Assembly (NCBI GenBank): GCA_014218235.1
Contig: CM024755.1
Location: forward strand, 161,503,941 to 161,567,940
Length of the DNA: 64,000 nt
Direction of reading: 5' to 3'
Origin: Colocasia esculenta
Lineage: Eukaryota; Streptophyta; Magnoliopsida; Alismatales; Araceae
Shown: piece after piece, positions 24,110 through 34,975 of the stretch
Position numbering within the stretch: the stretch's first letter is position 1
Layout: each line of letters starts with the position of its first letter
Notes under the pieces: model-generated
The model's input: the letters and a program-made list of their open reading frames with translations, nothing else
Database searches by the model: none
What the model was told of the DNA's origin: nothing
Program-made: the position numbers and the translations under genes

Positions 24110-24120
24110 GCACAAAAGTG

Positions 24121-24308
24121 TCTTGTTGATAGAACGCAATACGAAAGAGATGACATATAGTAAGCCACATGAGCCTTAACTATCAACTGCATTGTTTTCA
24201 TTTCTTTCACGGCTTGCAGATCATAAGTCTTAACGGTTGTTCCGACCCTGTTGAGCCAAAAGCAACTTCAATAGCATAAATAGCAAATGAAGAAAATACA
24301 AAAGATTC
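24121..24308 (-). other. Spacer between LINE and E2, possibly TH2 intron/exon remnant
   Basis: On the minus strand a CAG acceptor-like site lies near 24248, but the following sequence does not match TH2 in any frame that I can recognise. No gene call is made. Confidence 0.3.
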
Positions 24309-24787
24309 TGATGGGAAATGAAAAGTTGTACACTCGAGCACAGGTACAATTCGACCCGATCCGTGTTTATCAACGGAGGAGGTGTTCGCCTACGACTTCG
24401 GCTTCCATTTGGCTAGAGGACGAGTTATTGCTTTGTTGATGTATTTTCTTTTATTTGGTACCTTAGTTGGGGGTTGTTTGGCCCATTAGGGCCCAATAGG
24501 GCCTTTTCCATTTTCTATGTATTTTGGGATGCGATTTTACCCCTTTTTGGTCCTTGGGGTACTTTGGTCCTTCTTTTTGTAAAAGGTACCCTAGGGTTTT
24601 GTGTCCCCTCCCCTATTTATATGCTTGTACATCCCTTGGGGAGAGGCAATGAAGATGAAAAGTAAAAAAAAAACCCTTGTTGTGTGTGCCGCCGCTGTGA
24701 GAGCTGCCCCCTTCCTCTCCTTCTTCCTCGGGTGAGACTCCTTAGGCGTGAGGCCTGTCCCCTCCTTCCCCACTTGGTCCCGCATCA
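24309..24787 (+). repeat. 5' LTR of E2
   Basis: Begins TGATGGGAAATG and ends CCCGCATCA. A TATA-like TATTTATATG lies near 24620-24630, and A/T and C-rich runs follow. Confidence 0.93.
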
Positions 24788-24789
24788 TC

Positions 24790-24803
24790 TGGTATCAGAG
24801 CCC
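24790..24803 (+). other. Primer-binding site of E2 (initiator Met tRNA)
   Basis: TGGTATCAGAGCCC lies two bases after the LTR. Confidence 0.9.
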
Positions 24804-25719
24804 CTCGATCCCATCGTTTGCTGTCCGTCCGGATATCGCATCGCGTGTGAGGAGAACACGTCGTCCGCCACAGAAGCGAGTTCCCCGCTTTCCATCTCTT
24901 CTCCCTCCACATTCTCGCCTCACTGTAGCACAGCCACAGTTCCCTCGTCCACCGCGCCTCCACCCCACCACGCGACCCCGACCCACCTTCCTCTTGTCTC
25001 TCTCCTTCTCTCTCTCTCTCTTTCTCTCTCCTGCCACGTCACCTCGTCTTCTTCCTCTTCCACGCCTGTGCACAGCTCACCCGACCGCGGCCGGTTCGTG
25101 GTGGGCGCCGGAGCTGCGAACGTCCCTGCTCGACCACTCCGGCACCTCGCGCTATAGCGGTTCCCCGTCGTCGCGGCCCCCCCTTCCCCAGAGCCGTCCA
25201 ACCCGTCGCACCTCCGCGGCCGGCCACCTCGCCCCTTCGTCGCGGCCGGTTCCCAGCGGCGCCGGCGTTGCAACCCCCCTGCTCGACCCCAGCACCACCG
25301 CCGCGGTTCCTGCTCCGGCCGATCGACTGCTAGAGCCGTCCGGCACCTCCGCCACGAGCTCTTCTCCCCATCGCCCAGCCGCCTTCGCCTCCTTCCTGTT
25401 GTTTCATCCAACGCGAAGGTTGGGAAAGGAGACCGACCAAGGAGAACTTAAAGAAGGGAGGGGCAGGTTGCTTGTGGGGAACCAGTCAAACCAGTGACCG
25501 GTCCTCCCAGTTACCCCCCCTCTTAACCGGCCAAACAAAGCGACCGTCCCAGTTGCCTGCTACAGTGCCGCTACAGTGCCCAGACCGGGCCACCTGCTAC
25601 AGTGCTACGCTACAGGCCCAGACCGGCCCACGAGCTACAGTGACAGCAGCACCGCCCAACACAACACCTGCCAACACAACAGAAAGGCACAGTGAGGTCT
25701 CAAATTTTTTATATTTGAT

Positions 25720-26485
25720 ATGCTCCCTCTTCCAATCATATTCACAGCATCACTGCCAAATGGGGAACATATAGAGATTGATTTCATTGATATGGAACAT
25801 GAAAATTGGATTTCATCTCATGTTGTTGAGTCTCTATCACGAACTGGAGAAATAATTTGTGAAGGTGATCAAGTATTTGTTGAATTTCGTAAGGTCTTCG
25901 ACACTGTTACTTATTCTGACGGAGCTTGGTGTTACGTCGGCACCATGGCAGAAGCATGCATTTTACTGGGAAGACAATGGCTGGAGGAGAGACATGCTAT
26001 CATTGATTCGGAACGACGAACTTGCACTTTGAGCCCTGGTCATTTACAGGACAAGTTTGTTTTCTATAATGCATTGCTGTCTGTTCCTAACGTACTGGTT
26101 GAACATCATGGTTATAAATGTCAACCCCTACAAGAGATTGTCTACGAGGCCAGCCCAGCATTAATAGAAGAGTATTATGTAGAGGTTCAATCTGAGATGT
26201 TTGCAGCAGATAATTTCATTAAAGAGAATGAGTTGATAGTGGAAGAAATAATTGAAGTCGTGGTTGAACAGTCGACGGATATGCAGGATATCATTAGTTT
26301 GGATGATTTTGATCACATATGGAGTGAAATCAAGACACATTTCTCAATTCGAGATGCAGTTCTTCTTTGCTTGATGAACTTACATATTTTCAAGATGTGT
26401 TTTATGTTTACTCCTTCCCTCTTCTCCTCTTGGATATTGTCCCACTTCAAAACTCGAGGACGAGTTTTCTCGAACCAGGGGAGAA
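25720..26485 (+). CDS. E2 internal open frame with a retropepsin-end-like motif
   Basis: From the Met at 25720 the frame is open for 255 codons and runs on into the 3' LTR (to 26616) with no stop inside the element. The part ACILLGRQWLEERHAIID resembles the ILLGRPW segment that closes Ty3 aspartic proteases. The following residues are acidic (EELIVEEIIEVVVEQ). The catalytic DTG/DSG is not visible, so only the end of the domain may be left. It may be a remnant of gag-pol or a captured sequence. The preceding Pro/Ser-rich open frame (24748-25497) is likely composition-driven. Confidence 0.5.
26474..26485 (+). other. Polypurine tract of E2
   Basis: ACCAGGGGAGAA stands just before the 3' LTR. 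The preceding CGAGGACGAG wording is common at plant Ty3 3' ends. Confidence 0.75.
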
Positions 26486-26963
26486 TGATGGGAAATGAAA
26501 AGCTGTACACTCGAGCACAGGTACAATTCGACCCGATCCGTGTTTATCAACGGAGGAGGTGTTCGCCTACGACTTCGGCTTCCATTTGGCTAGAGGACGA
26601 GTTATTGCTTTGTTGATGTATTTTCTTTTATTTGGTACCTTAGTTGGGGGTTGTTTGGCCCATTAGGGCCAATAGGGCCTTTTCCATTTTCTATGTATTT
26701 TGGGATGCGATTTTACCCCTTTTTGGTCCTTGGGGTACTTTGGTCCTTCTTTTTGTAAAAGGTACCCTAGGGTTTTGTGTCCCCTCCCCTATTTATATGC
26801 TTGTACATCCCTTGGGGAGAGGCAATGAAGATGAAAAGTAAAAAAAAAACCCTTGTTGTGTGTGCCGCCGCTGTGAGAGCTGCCCCCTTCCTCTCCTTCT
26901 TCCTCGGGTGAGACTCCTTAGGCGTGAGGCCTGTCCCCTCCTTCCCCACTTGGTCCCGCATCA
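26486..26963 (+). repeat. 3' LTR of E2
   Basis: It is nearly identical to 24309-24787: AAAGCTG here versus AAAGTTG, and one C fewer in the GGGCC(C)AATAGG run. Confidence 0.93.
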
Positions 26964-27003
26964 GATTCTTAATGGTCAAGGAATAATTAATAGGAATGAA
27001 TAC

Positions 27004-29182
27004 CTGCTAAAAAGGCAGAATGAATGAGAACCACCCACCAACGACAAGAAAGTATTTTAATTGTACGTACTTCACGAAAAGAAGTAATGGTACGGAAAAT
27101 TTGTTTACAGCCATCTTGGAGAACCAAACGTTCACCGGCTCGTATTACATCATGTATGTTCAATCCTTAAGCATTCTGGACTCAACCATTCGACTATTTG
27201 CCCACTTCTCAAACTCAGAGAGCTGTCGCATTGCTTTGCCTAGGCCTTCATAGTCAAATGTTTTAGCTGAAACATTAAACGCAAGTTAGCCAGATATTCT
27301 TTTGCTTCAGCATTCATCATAAAGGTAAATAAACTAACTAAAGATTAAAATATTTGCACCACCTAGTAAGAATTACCTTTCTCTCCAAACATAATACTTT
27401 CTACACACTTTTCATACTCCTTACTGTATTCAGAGGAAAAAACATCCCAAAATTTTCTTATCTCTGTAGGTGTCATTTGAGCCGGTGGCTGATTGCTGAG
27501 TGCACTTGATATCACAATTTCTGTTAAAATTGTTGAAAAGTCGACTGTTGTACATGCCAAATCAAACTCAGAAGAGATTGTAAAAGAACACTTTGGAAGG
27601 CCTTGCCTTCTGAACTCTTTTTCTTGAACAGCATGTACTAAAGGGGTACTATCGTCTGCTGCTCAACAACTTGAGCATAAAAGAATTCAATCTTCAATGT
27701 AACAGCTTGACGGTAGAGATTTTCTACCACTTCAAGCTCCTCTTCAGTGAAAGATATGCTTATCTTGTCTAATAATTCTTCTATTTGAAGCATTGATGAC
27801 TGTGCACATTAACAAATACGATATAAGTAATTTTTATCTGAAAAAAGATGGACAAACAAAAAAAATACTACTATTTACCTTAATAACACAGACCTCAAAA
27901 TCTAATGATGCATAAACATTGATCCATTTTTGGTAGGGGTGGTGGTTAATATCATGACCCAAAACTTGTAAGGTTTTCTTCCACAAAAACGCATTAAGCC
28001 TCATGTAAGGTGTCATCACCACAACCGTGTGTGCAGTAATCTTTGTCATCTCAGAAGGCGTGGCAATTTCAGAATAATCTTTGTCACCCTCAACCTTCCA
28101 CTTTGTTGTTCTAACAAGATTACTGCACACACGGTTGCGATGATGACACCTTACATGAGACTTAATGCATTTTTGTGGAAGAAAACCTTACAAGTTTTGG
28201 GTCATGATATTAACCACCACCCCTACCAAAAATGGATCAATGTTTACGCATCATTAGATTTTGAGGTCTGTGTTATTAATGTAAACAGTAGTTTTTTTTC
28301 TTGTTTGTCCATCTTTTCTCAGAAATAAATTACTTATATCTGTTATTTGTTAATGTGCACAGTCATCAATGCTTCAAATAGAAGAATTATTAGACAAGAT
28401 AAGCATATCTTTCACTCAGTAATCTTTGTCATCTCAGAAGGCGTGGCAATTTCAGTATACTTTATCGTAGCAGGGCTGGCGTATTCTCTTTGATGAAGTC
28501 AACACCCCATTCCTGAAAAAGTGATTTCATCACGGGAAAGATAAACATTAGAAATGTTATAAAACACGGACATTTTTTATTAGACATCAGTGCAACAGTA
28601 AACAGGTTATGGAACATGGACATTACTTCAAGAACTGAATTATGCATCCTCACGACACTCTTCCTAAGCTCAGATATAGCAGACTTCACATCGTCATCAA
28701 CAGCATAGTCTTTCGCCATCTCGTACCTAACATCCACCAAGAAAATCGCAAGCACATAACACAAGAATCAGTAGTCGAATGCACATACCCCTAGTGAAAG
28801 AACTAAAATAAAGTAAGAATGAGAGGAAACAGAGCTACTCACGCTTAAGCAAAAACTTCGAGAAAATGCACATTCTAAAAAATGTACTGTACCGAAACGT
28901 GTCCATCTTCAAACCTCCCGAGATCAAGCATACCATAAATGGCGAATAGATCGGCGGGAGAGACTCCTCCCGTGACTTGATCCAAAGCCTATTCGCCACC
29001 GACCCGCCTTCCCCTCCACCAGACGAAGAGGATGACGAGAGACGCTGGAGCCCCCTCTTCGGAGGCGAGGCGTCGGATCTGAGGAGGAACAGTAGGAAGA
29101 GTGGGGAAGTAGACGGGGCGAGTTGGCGAGGGTTAGGGATGAGCAGGTCCCGCAAAAATGGGGAGGAAGAGAGGAATCGCAT
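27004..29182 (-). pseudogene. TH2: TH2 pseudogene: TenA plus HAD phosphatase, introns retained
   Basis: TH2 is the plant bifunctional thiamine-salvage enzyme: a TenA-type N-terminus and a HAD-type C-terminus that removes phosphate from thiamine monophosphate. Exon-like blocks with splice signals are about 29182-28843 (transit-like N-terminus, LWIKSREES, SPFMVCLISGGLKMDTFR), 28726-28627 (YEMAKDYAVDDDVKSAIS), 28512-27879 (EWGVDFIKENTPALLR, TPYMRLNAFL), 27799-27377 (LEVVENLYRQAV, SEFDLACT) and 27266-27004 (FEKWANSRMVES, AGERLVLQDGC). Lesions: frameshift and stops at the end of exon 1, an inverted duplication in exon 3, a one-base loss after RMLK near 27150, and a HAD motif reading SEFD where the family has SDFD. 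Retained introns show it is not a processed copy. E2 lies in the next intron, and the 3' coding part was not found. Confidence 0.85.
27746..28416. repeat. Inverted duplication within TH2 (roughly 300-bp arms)
   Basis: Arms 27746-28043 and 28116-28416 are reverse complements with a few differences, separated by 72 bp. Each arm spans part of one exon, the intron and the start of the next exon. A 39-bp piece (28035-28073) is repeated directly right after the second arm (28417-28455). The pattern suggests a template switch. Confidence 0.93.
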
Positions 29183-29185
29183 CCC

Positions 29186-29252
29186 GAGAGAGAGAGAGAG
29201 AGAGAGATGGAGCTTTGAACTTGGAAGGGACTAGAACTGGGGTCGTTTTATA
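29186..29252 (-). promoter_or_regulatory. Core promoter remnant of TH2
   Basis: On the minus strand TATAAAAC (29252-29245) lies about 65 bp before the ATG at 29182, followed by a (CT)n leader (29186-29207). Confidence 0.6.
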
Positions 29253-30360
29253 GTGGCCAGAGGAGGGAGGGGGTTGCTGAAGGGTTGACGCGTCTCCTAC
29301 AATCCACTGCTCCGCCTCCTTCCCCGCTGCAGCCTCGCCTTCAAACCCCCCCCCCCCCCCTCGACCCCTCTTCGACGCTTCGCCCTCCACTCCCCACTGC
29401 ACACTCTATACAGACAGATTTGTAACTTTGCTATAACCTATACAGAAAAGGAAGCCTTTTATCTAATATGGTGCAAGTGCAACAACCGCCACAGAGTTGG
29501 TTGCGTGCAGCAGCGTGGGGAATAAAAGGACAAAACAGTACGGTAACGGACGTGTGTTCCTCGGGGATATCGTGGCAAAACTTCCAGATGGACGCGGTTC
29601 TCCAGCGCCGTACGCCCATGGAATGATCCCCGACGAATTCGTACACCCTTGCTCTTGCTCGAAAGTCCCTTCTCGTCTGCGAGTGGAAAGCAAACGGCGA
29701 CTAAATGTCCTTTTCACTCAGCAACCCAGTCATCCTTTTGTGGCTCATTGAGCTCTGTGGAAACCCCTAACTTGGACTGGCAGGGGCGAGGGGGCGACCG
29801 TGAGAGGCAGAGAGACATACCGGCGACGAGCGACGGGACACTCGGCGATGCGATGGGGCGACAGCGACTGGGGAGACAGCGACGGGGCGCTCGGCAAGGG
29901 GTCGACGACGACGGGCAAGGGGGCTCCGAGGCGAGTTACACCCGAGCAATGTATTCCCCATCCTTGACCGAGATAAGTCAATTGGCACAGGGGAAATAAT
30001 GTGGTCGTCCTAGCTGACGAGACCCATCGGACTCTTCGACACTGGGATTTGGTTCCAACAAGTCAAGACGTCAGTTTTGATACTCTTGGAGGTTGACCAA
30101 ATCGAGGATCTGGCCGATTAGTGGGAATCCGATCTAACTATTCTGAGTCGTTGGCCTATACGATCGCCATCATCCTACTCAACTCTCTTAAGGACGTCGG
30201 CTTAGGAACTTTGAGAGGTCGTCCGAGTCGAAGACTCAGTCGTCTATGGGGAACTCCCCATATCAAATTATATACCCCATATCAAATTATATACTTGAAA
30301 GTTTTAGGTATATTAATAAAAATTTGTATATTTATTTTTTTTTAAGAAAAAAGAGTAGTA
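29253..30360. other. Spacer upstream of TH2, no gene supported
   Basis: A C14 run near 29348 and a GC-rich, GCGAC-repeating stretch (29790-29930) are present. A 19-bp direct duplication (CCCCATATCAAATTATATA) lies at about 30254-30292. Open frames here are composition effects. Confidence 0.6.
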
Positions 30361-30365
30361 TATAT

Positions 30366-31263
30366 TGTTACTGTTATAGTAAGATAGCTCGGCTCCAGCC
30401 GAGATGACCGTTGAGCGCTTCTCGCCAGACGGAGCCGAGACGACCAAGCCGATGGATCGCGCTTGGCCTAGGTGTGACGCTGCTCCCGACGTCCCGACCT
30501 GACCTGCAAAGCCCGCTGAGTGGGCTCGGCGGGGAGACACTCCGACGCTCAGGTCAGTTACTAGTCGAGCAGAATGGCGTAGCGTGGAGGGAGAATCACG
30601 TACCTTGGCCTGTGGAGTGTCTACCCTTATATAGGTTAGGACACGTACGTGTGAGCTGGACGAGCCGCCAATCTCGCTGGGGAGTTACCAAGATTCCCGC
30701 CAGATTGGGTGCTGTTACTTTCCGCTGAGTTGCGATGATCGTGGTTGCCACATGTAGGCCTGATTGCTGAGATCGTGGCCTAAATGGCCATGACTTGCGA
30801 TTTCGTGATTCTTGGTGGTTACCTCATTCGTCCGTTGACCCCGTGAGGGCTGTGATGGGGCGCGCGAGGACGCCGAGCTATAGGTCGGCGTGGCCCGAGG
30901 TGCTCAATTGGAGGCTTATTTGAGGATTACAAGACTGCTCAGGTCCAAGCTGTAGACAGGCCCGCCTGGGCCGAGCTGTAGACGCCTGGGATGCACAGAC
31001 CAGAGATGTAGCTGACGTATTTGGTGACTGTAGACGAGATGTCGGCCAATGGCCTTACTTAGGTCGGTTGACCCGAGGTGCGAGCTTATGAGAATGCCCT
31101 GATCAGTTCAGACGCCGCTATTCTCGTTGACTGCCGATCCAGACTGGTTTTCACCCGAGGTGAGGTCCATGTCAATCAGCCAAGGCTGCTGAATGTCGGG
31201 CTATCCTCAGAAGTGGTCGGCTACACTCAGGGTTAGCCGACCTACCTGGAAACCCCCGTAACA
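30366..31263 (-). repeat. 3' LTR of element F
   Basis: In + direction it reads TGTTACTG... to ...CCCCGTAACA. It matches 35492-36387 throughout with scattered substitutions and small indels. Confidence 0.92.
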
Positions 31264-31829
31264 TTGGCCCCCTAGGTTCAGGTCGGACTGTGTTAGCGGG
31301 CCGAGTGAAGCTAAATTTATCTGCTGGAAACCTTACCGTGGTCACGTGGCTTGGCTGACACCTGTGACCCGCCACGTCACCCTGTAGTCAGAAGTCGCCG
31401 TCGCGAGGTGCGTCACGGCCTTGTCAGAGTCGCCGAACGTCTCATCATCTGATGAGCCGTCGCATGCCGCTTCGTTCACCGTGTCGCTGTACTTTCGCCG
31501 CCTCGTCTTCCAGCGCCATCATGCGCTTCTCGCCGTTCACACTGATTGGATCCGAGGGGTCGGTTTCATTTCCAATCTGGTGACGCCACGTGGCCGATCT
31601 CAACCACTTGCATTGGGGGTTTGCTTTTTGCCGTTGGATTCGATGGCCCCCAGCTCTATAATACCGGGGTCTGCTACCGAACGATCGCCTTGTTCTCGCG
31701 CCCAGCAGCTAACCAGGCAATCTGCTGACGTTCAGGCGACCTGCCGACGTTCCGACGAGGGTTGCGCCGAAGTTCCTCGCCCGAGCTTCGACCATTTTCG
31801 ATTTTTGCTTGCTTCCTTGAGAGGTAAGC

Positions 31830-33749
31830 GATGTCTTCAAGTTCTGCGTCTTCTTCCTCTGGTCCTCGTCTTCGAAGGGATCGTCGTCTGGAGGTTCTCC
31901 TTCCCAGAACTTTTCCTCCGCAGTAGGGGCAGTCTCCTCTAGGGGAACGTCTCACTCTTCTCGCCTGACGGCGAGCCGTCACCATTCCGACGATGCTTTA
32001 TTGTTGATCCTGGGACTTACGTTCCCAGGAGCCCTCCTCCCATACTGTCTGGAGCTCTCTTGCCGGCTGACAATGTCGCCGACGATCTCAATGTGAAACT
32101 AGCGACGAGACCCTTGCGTGGATGAAAACTCACCCCGTACTAGAGTTTCCGGAGGGTTATTCTATGTATCGCTCGAGTCAGCTTCGTGCTCACTACGTAG
32201 CAAAGGGTGGAGTCTGTATCTATGCCGAGGCCGTCTGAGCTGGCTTCCACCTTCCTTTTGCATCATTCGCCACTCTTCTTCTTTTCAAGCTGGGAGTCGC
32301 TCCGTCGCAGCTGACCCCTAATTCGTGGAGGTCGGTTGTCGGCTTCCTGGCAGTTTGTGTATTGACTAAGGTCCTTCCGACCACACGTCTTTTCTTATTG
32401 CTTCTCAGTCAAGGCCTTTGGGGACTGGATGTATTCGCAGCTCGGTCTGGCCGACAGATCTTGGTCGGATGCCCTCTTCTGTTCACAATTGGAAGAGGCA
32501 GTTCGTTTTTGTTCATAGCCCGACGGGGTGGCCATTTTCGACCACCTGGACGGTAGTGAACGTTCACCAAAAAGCCTTCCGAGCTCCAAATCTCATCGAA
32601 ACCGAGCTCGCGGAGTTTGATTCTCTACAGGTGCTGGATCCTCCCGACTGTTTCAGCTCGATGGATTGTTCCAACTGATTGCCAAGGCCGACAAAGGTCA
32701 TTTTCTTTCCAATGTCTTCCTTTTGTGATTTGTGAATAAGAGCTAACCAACTGCTGCTTCTCGTAGTGATGGCCGACAAGGGCAAGTCGTCGGTTGCTCC
32801 CGACATTGGCCAGGGGAAGGGACCTCTCTCTCGCTGACCGAGCAGCTCAGAGGTTCGTGGGTCGCGGTAAAAAGAGCGCCAGTAGGCCACTGAAGCGCCC
32901 GAGAGAGGAGACCGAGGACTCAGGTTAGGGGACGAAGCGTTGGTCGTCAGATCATCCGACGTCACCTCAGGAAGAGACGAGCTGTCGGAGCAACCGTCTG
33001 CAGGTCAGCATACCACGAGCCCTCAGCGGCCTAAGGTGCGTGCGGGGCTCAATGCCACCGAATGGCTCGTCGGGCGACCCCGTGGAAAAATTTCTCAGTC
33101 TTCAGCCAAAAGAGCCAGCGAGGTCATGGAAGAATTCTACGATTCCGTGCAGACTCAACTGGGCCTGGTCAGGGCCTTGTTTAGAAAGGCCGAAAAGGCT
33201 CAGGCGGCAGCCGACCAGCGGGTCCTGAGGCTGCAAGCAAGACTAAAGAGGCCGAGAAGAGAGCGAAAACTGTCGAGAATCTCCTGGCTGATGAGCGGAT
33301 GAAGGTGAAGAGAGCTGAGGATGAGGTTGCTCGGGTAACCAAGGCAACTGAGGATCTCAAAGAGACTCTTTGCGCGAAGGAGGAGCTGCTCGAAGTGGCC
33401 AGGGCTCGGAGCTCGAAGCTGGCCGAGGAGGAGCGCGAAAGGATTATTGCAGAGTACCGCGACTCCGAGGAGTTGAACGAAGAGGTGACAAGCTCTTGAG
33501 GCAGGGTACGACCACTGCATCAGGCGCATCCGAGAACTGCGTCCCGAATATGATCTGTCGGTTTTGGAAGATGCTGTGGACGAGGACGCTGGAAACGCTC
33601 ATGACCAAGCCAAAGCAGCCGACGAGGCGCAGACTGCTGCGGCCGAGACGGTGCCTAGTGCTGATGAGGCAGCCACGTCCATTGCTTCCGATCAGGCCGC
33701 TACTACCGAGACTCAGGTCGTTGCGTCTGACGACGTTGTAATTGACTAA
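31830..33749 (+). pseudogene. Antisense gene in F: 'putative gypsy type transposon' family protein, broken
   Basis: On the strand opposite to the element's genomic RNA, a Ser-rich start (MSSSSASSSSGPRLRRDRR) precedes a domain with VLEFPEGYSMYRSSQLRA, AGFHLPF, LTPNSWRSVVGFL and, after a frameshift near 32,440, SSVHNWKRQFVFV. This resembles the plant family labelled 'putative gypsy type transposon'. An intron with GT...AG ends is likely at 32697-32766. The C-terminus (about 33100-33750) is a long coiled coil rich in Glu, Ala, Lys and Arg, ending VASDDVVID. A TGA at 32236-32238 and several shifts break it. The biochemical role of the family is unknown. Confidence 0.7.
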
Positions 33750-34184
33750 ATGCCTCGTGACTGTACATGGCGGTCAGCCCTCCAATGTACCTTATCATTA
33801 GTAATAGAAACTTCCAACTCTTTTGCCATTGCTCGTTGGCTGTTTTGGTTTGATCTCATTTTTTACTTCAGTCGCTGCATCGGTTTCTAACGATTGTCGA
33901 GGCGTCCTTGTTTTAGTCGTCCAAGTGTAATGCGTGTGCCAAATACGTGCCATATGATTTTCGGTTTTTGACAAGCGCCTAAGCGACCTCTGCGAGTGCC
34001 GAAGTGACCACGCCTTCTGATTACGTCGGATGTCGTCTCTTAGTTCCTGACGAGTGCCTAAGCGACCTCGCCCGGAATCACGTCGTTCGTGTTCGTGTAC
34101 GGAAGTGATTTCGCACAAGAGTCCGGACGGATTTGTGGGTCGATGCGACCGCACTTTCGAGAACTCGGGCTTGCCGTAGTGACC

Positions 34185-34975
34185 TTGGATGAGCTACGAC
34201 GCGAACGTGGGTCGAAGCGAGCATGCCTTCAAGAGCTCGGAGTGTCGAAGCGACCTCGGACGAGCTGTGGTGTACGCGTGCCGAAGCGACCACGCCTTCA
34301 AGAGCTCGGAGTGCCGAAGCGACCTCGAATGAGCTGTGATATACGCGTCGAAGCGACCGTGCCTTCAAGAGCTCGGAGTGCCGAAGCGACCTCGGACGAG
34401 CTGCGATGTACGCGTGCCAAAGCGACCGCGCCTTCAGGAGCTCAGAGTGCCAAAGCGACCTCGGACGAGCTGCGATGTACGCGTGCTGAAGCGACCGCGC
34501 CTTCAGGAGCTCGGAGTGCCGAAGCAACCTCAGATGAGCTGCGATATACGCGTGCCGAAGCGACCGCGCCTTCAAGAGCTCGGAGTGCCAAAGTGACCTC
34601 GGACGAGCTGCGATGTACGCGTGTCGAAGCGACTGTGCCTTCAAGAGCTCGGAGTGCCAAAGCGACCTCGGACGAGCTGCAATATACGCGTCAAAGCGAC
34701 CGCGCCTTCAAGAGCTCGGAGTTCCGAAGCGACCTCGGACGAGCTGCGATGTACGCGTGTCGAAGCGACCGCGCCTTCAGGAGCTCGGAGTGCCGAAGCG
34801 ACCTCAGACGAGCTGCGATATCGCGTGCCGAAGCGACCGCACCTTCAAGAGCTCGGAGTGCCGAAGCGACCTCGGACGAGCTGCAATATACGCGTTGAAG
34901 CGACCGTGCCTTCAAGAGCTCGGAGTGTCGAGGCGACCTCAGACGAGCTGCGATGTACGCGTGCCGAAGCGATCG
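34185..34975. repeat. 68-bp tandem array in element F, about 11 copies
   Basis: Units of 67-69 bp contain TACGCGT, CGAAGCGACC, CCTTCAAGAGCTCGGAGTG and GACGAGCTGCGAT. TACGCGT recurs near 34272, 34341, 34408, 34477, 34546, 34615, 34683, 34751, 34819 (here decayed to TCGCGT), 34888 and 34955. The repeat produces long open frames in several frames, which are not genes. Confidence 0.95.

Larger units (their letters stand above)
24309..26963 (+). mobile_element. Non-autonomous LTR retrotransposon E2 (recent insertion)
   Basis: Total 2655 bp with LTRs 24309-24787 and 26486-26963 and target duplication gattc (24304-24308, 26964-26968). The two LTRs differ at only two places seen by eye (one C/T and one one-base indel), so insertion is very recent. 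The internal 1.7 kb contains a GC-rich leader with (CT)n, a CTACAGTG-rich stretch (25560-25650) and one open frame, but no RT or integrase. Mobilisation would need proteins from another element. Confidence 0.93.

Noticed and set aside
24748..25497. 249-codon Pro/Ser/Arg-rich frame starting in the E2 LTR
   Set aside because: Starts before the primer site and overlaps open frames on both strands, typical of a GC-rich leader.
29649..29999. Possible gene upstream of TH2 on the plus strand
   Set aside because: Arg/Gly-rich frames open on both strands from GCGAC repeats; no similarity or splice evidence.
31264..31275. Primer-binding site for a plus-strand element F
   Set aside because: TTGGCCCCCTAG does not match a tRNA end well and is a polypurine tract on the minus strand; the true primer site is at 35474-35491.
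34185..34975. CRISPR-like array
   Set aside because: Units are contiguous with no unique spacers, inside a plant retrotransposon.
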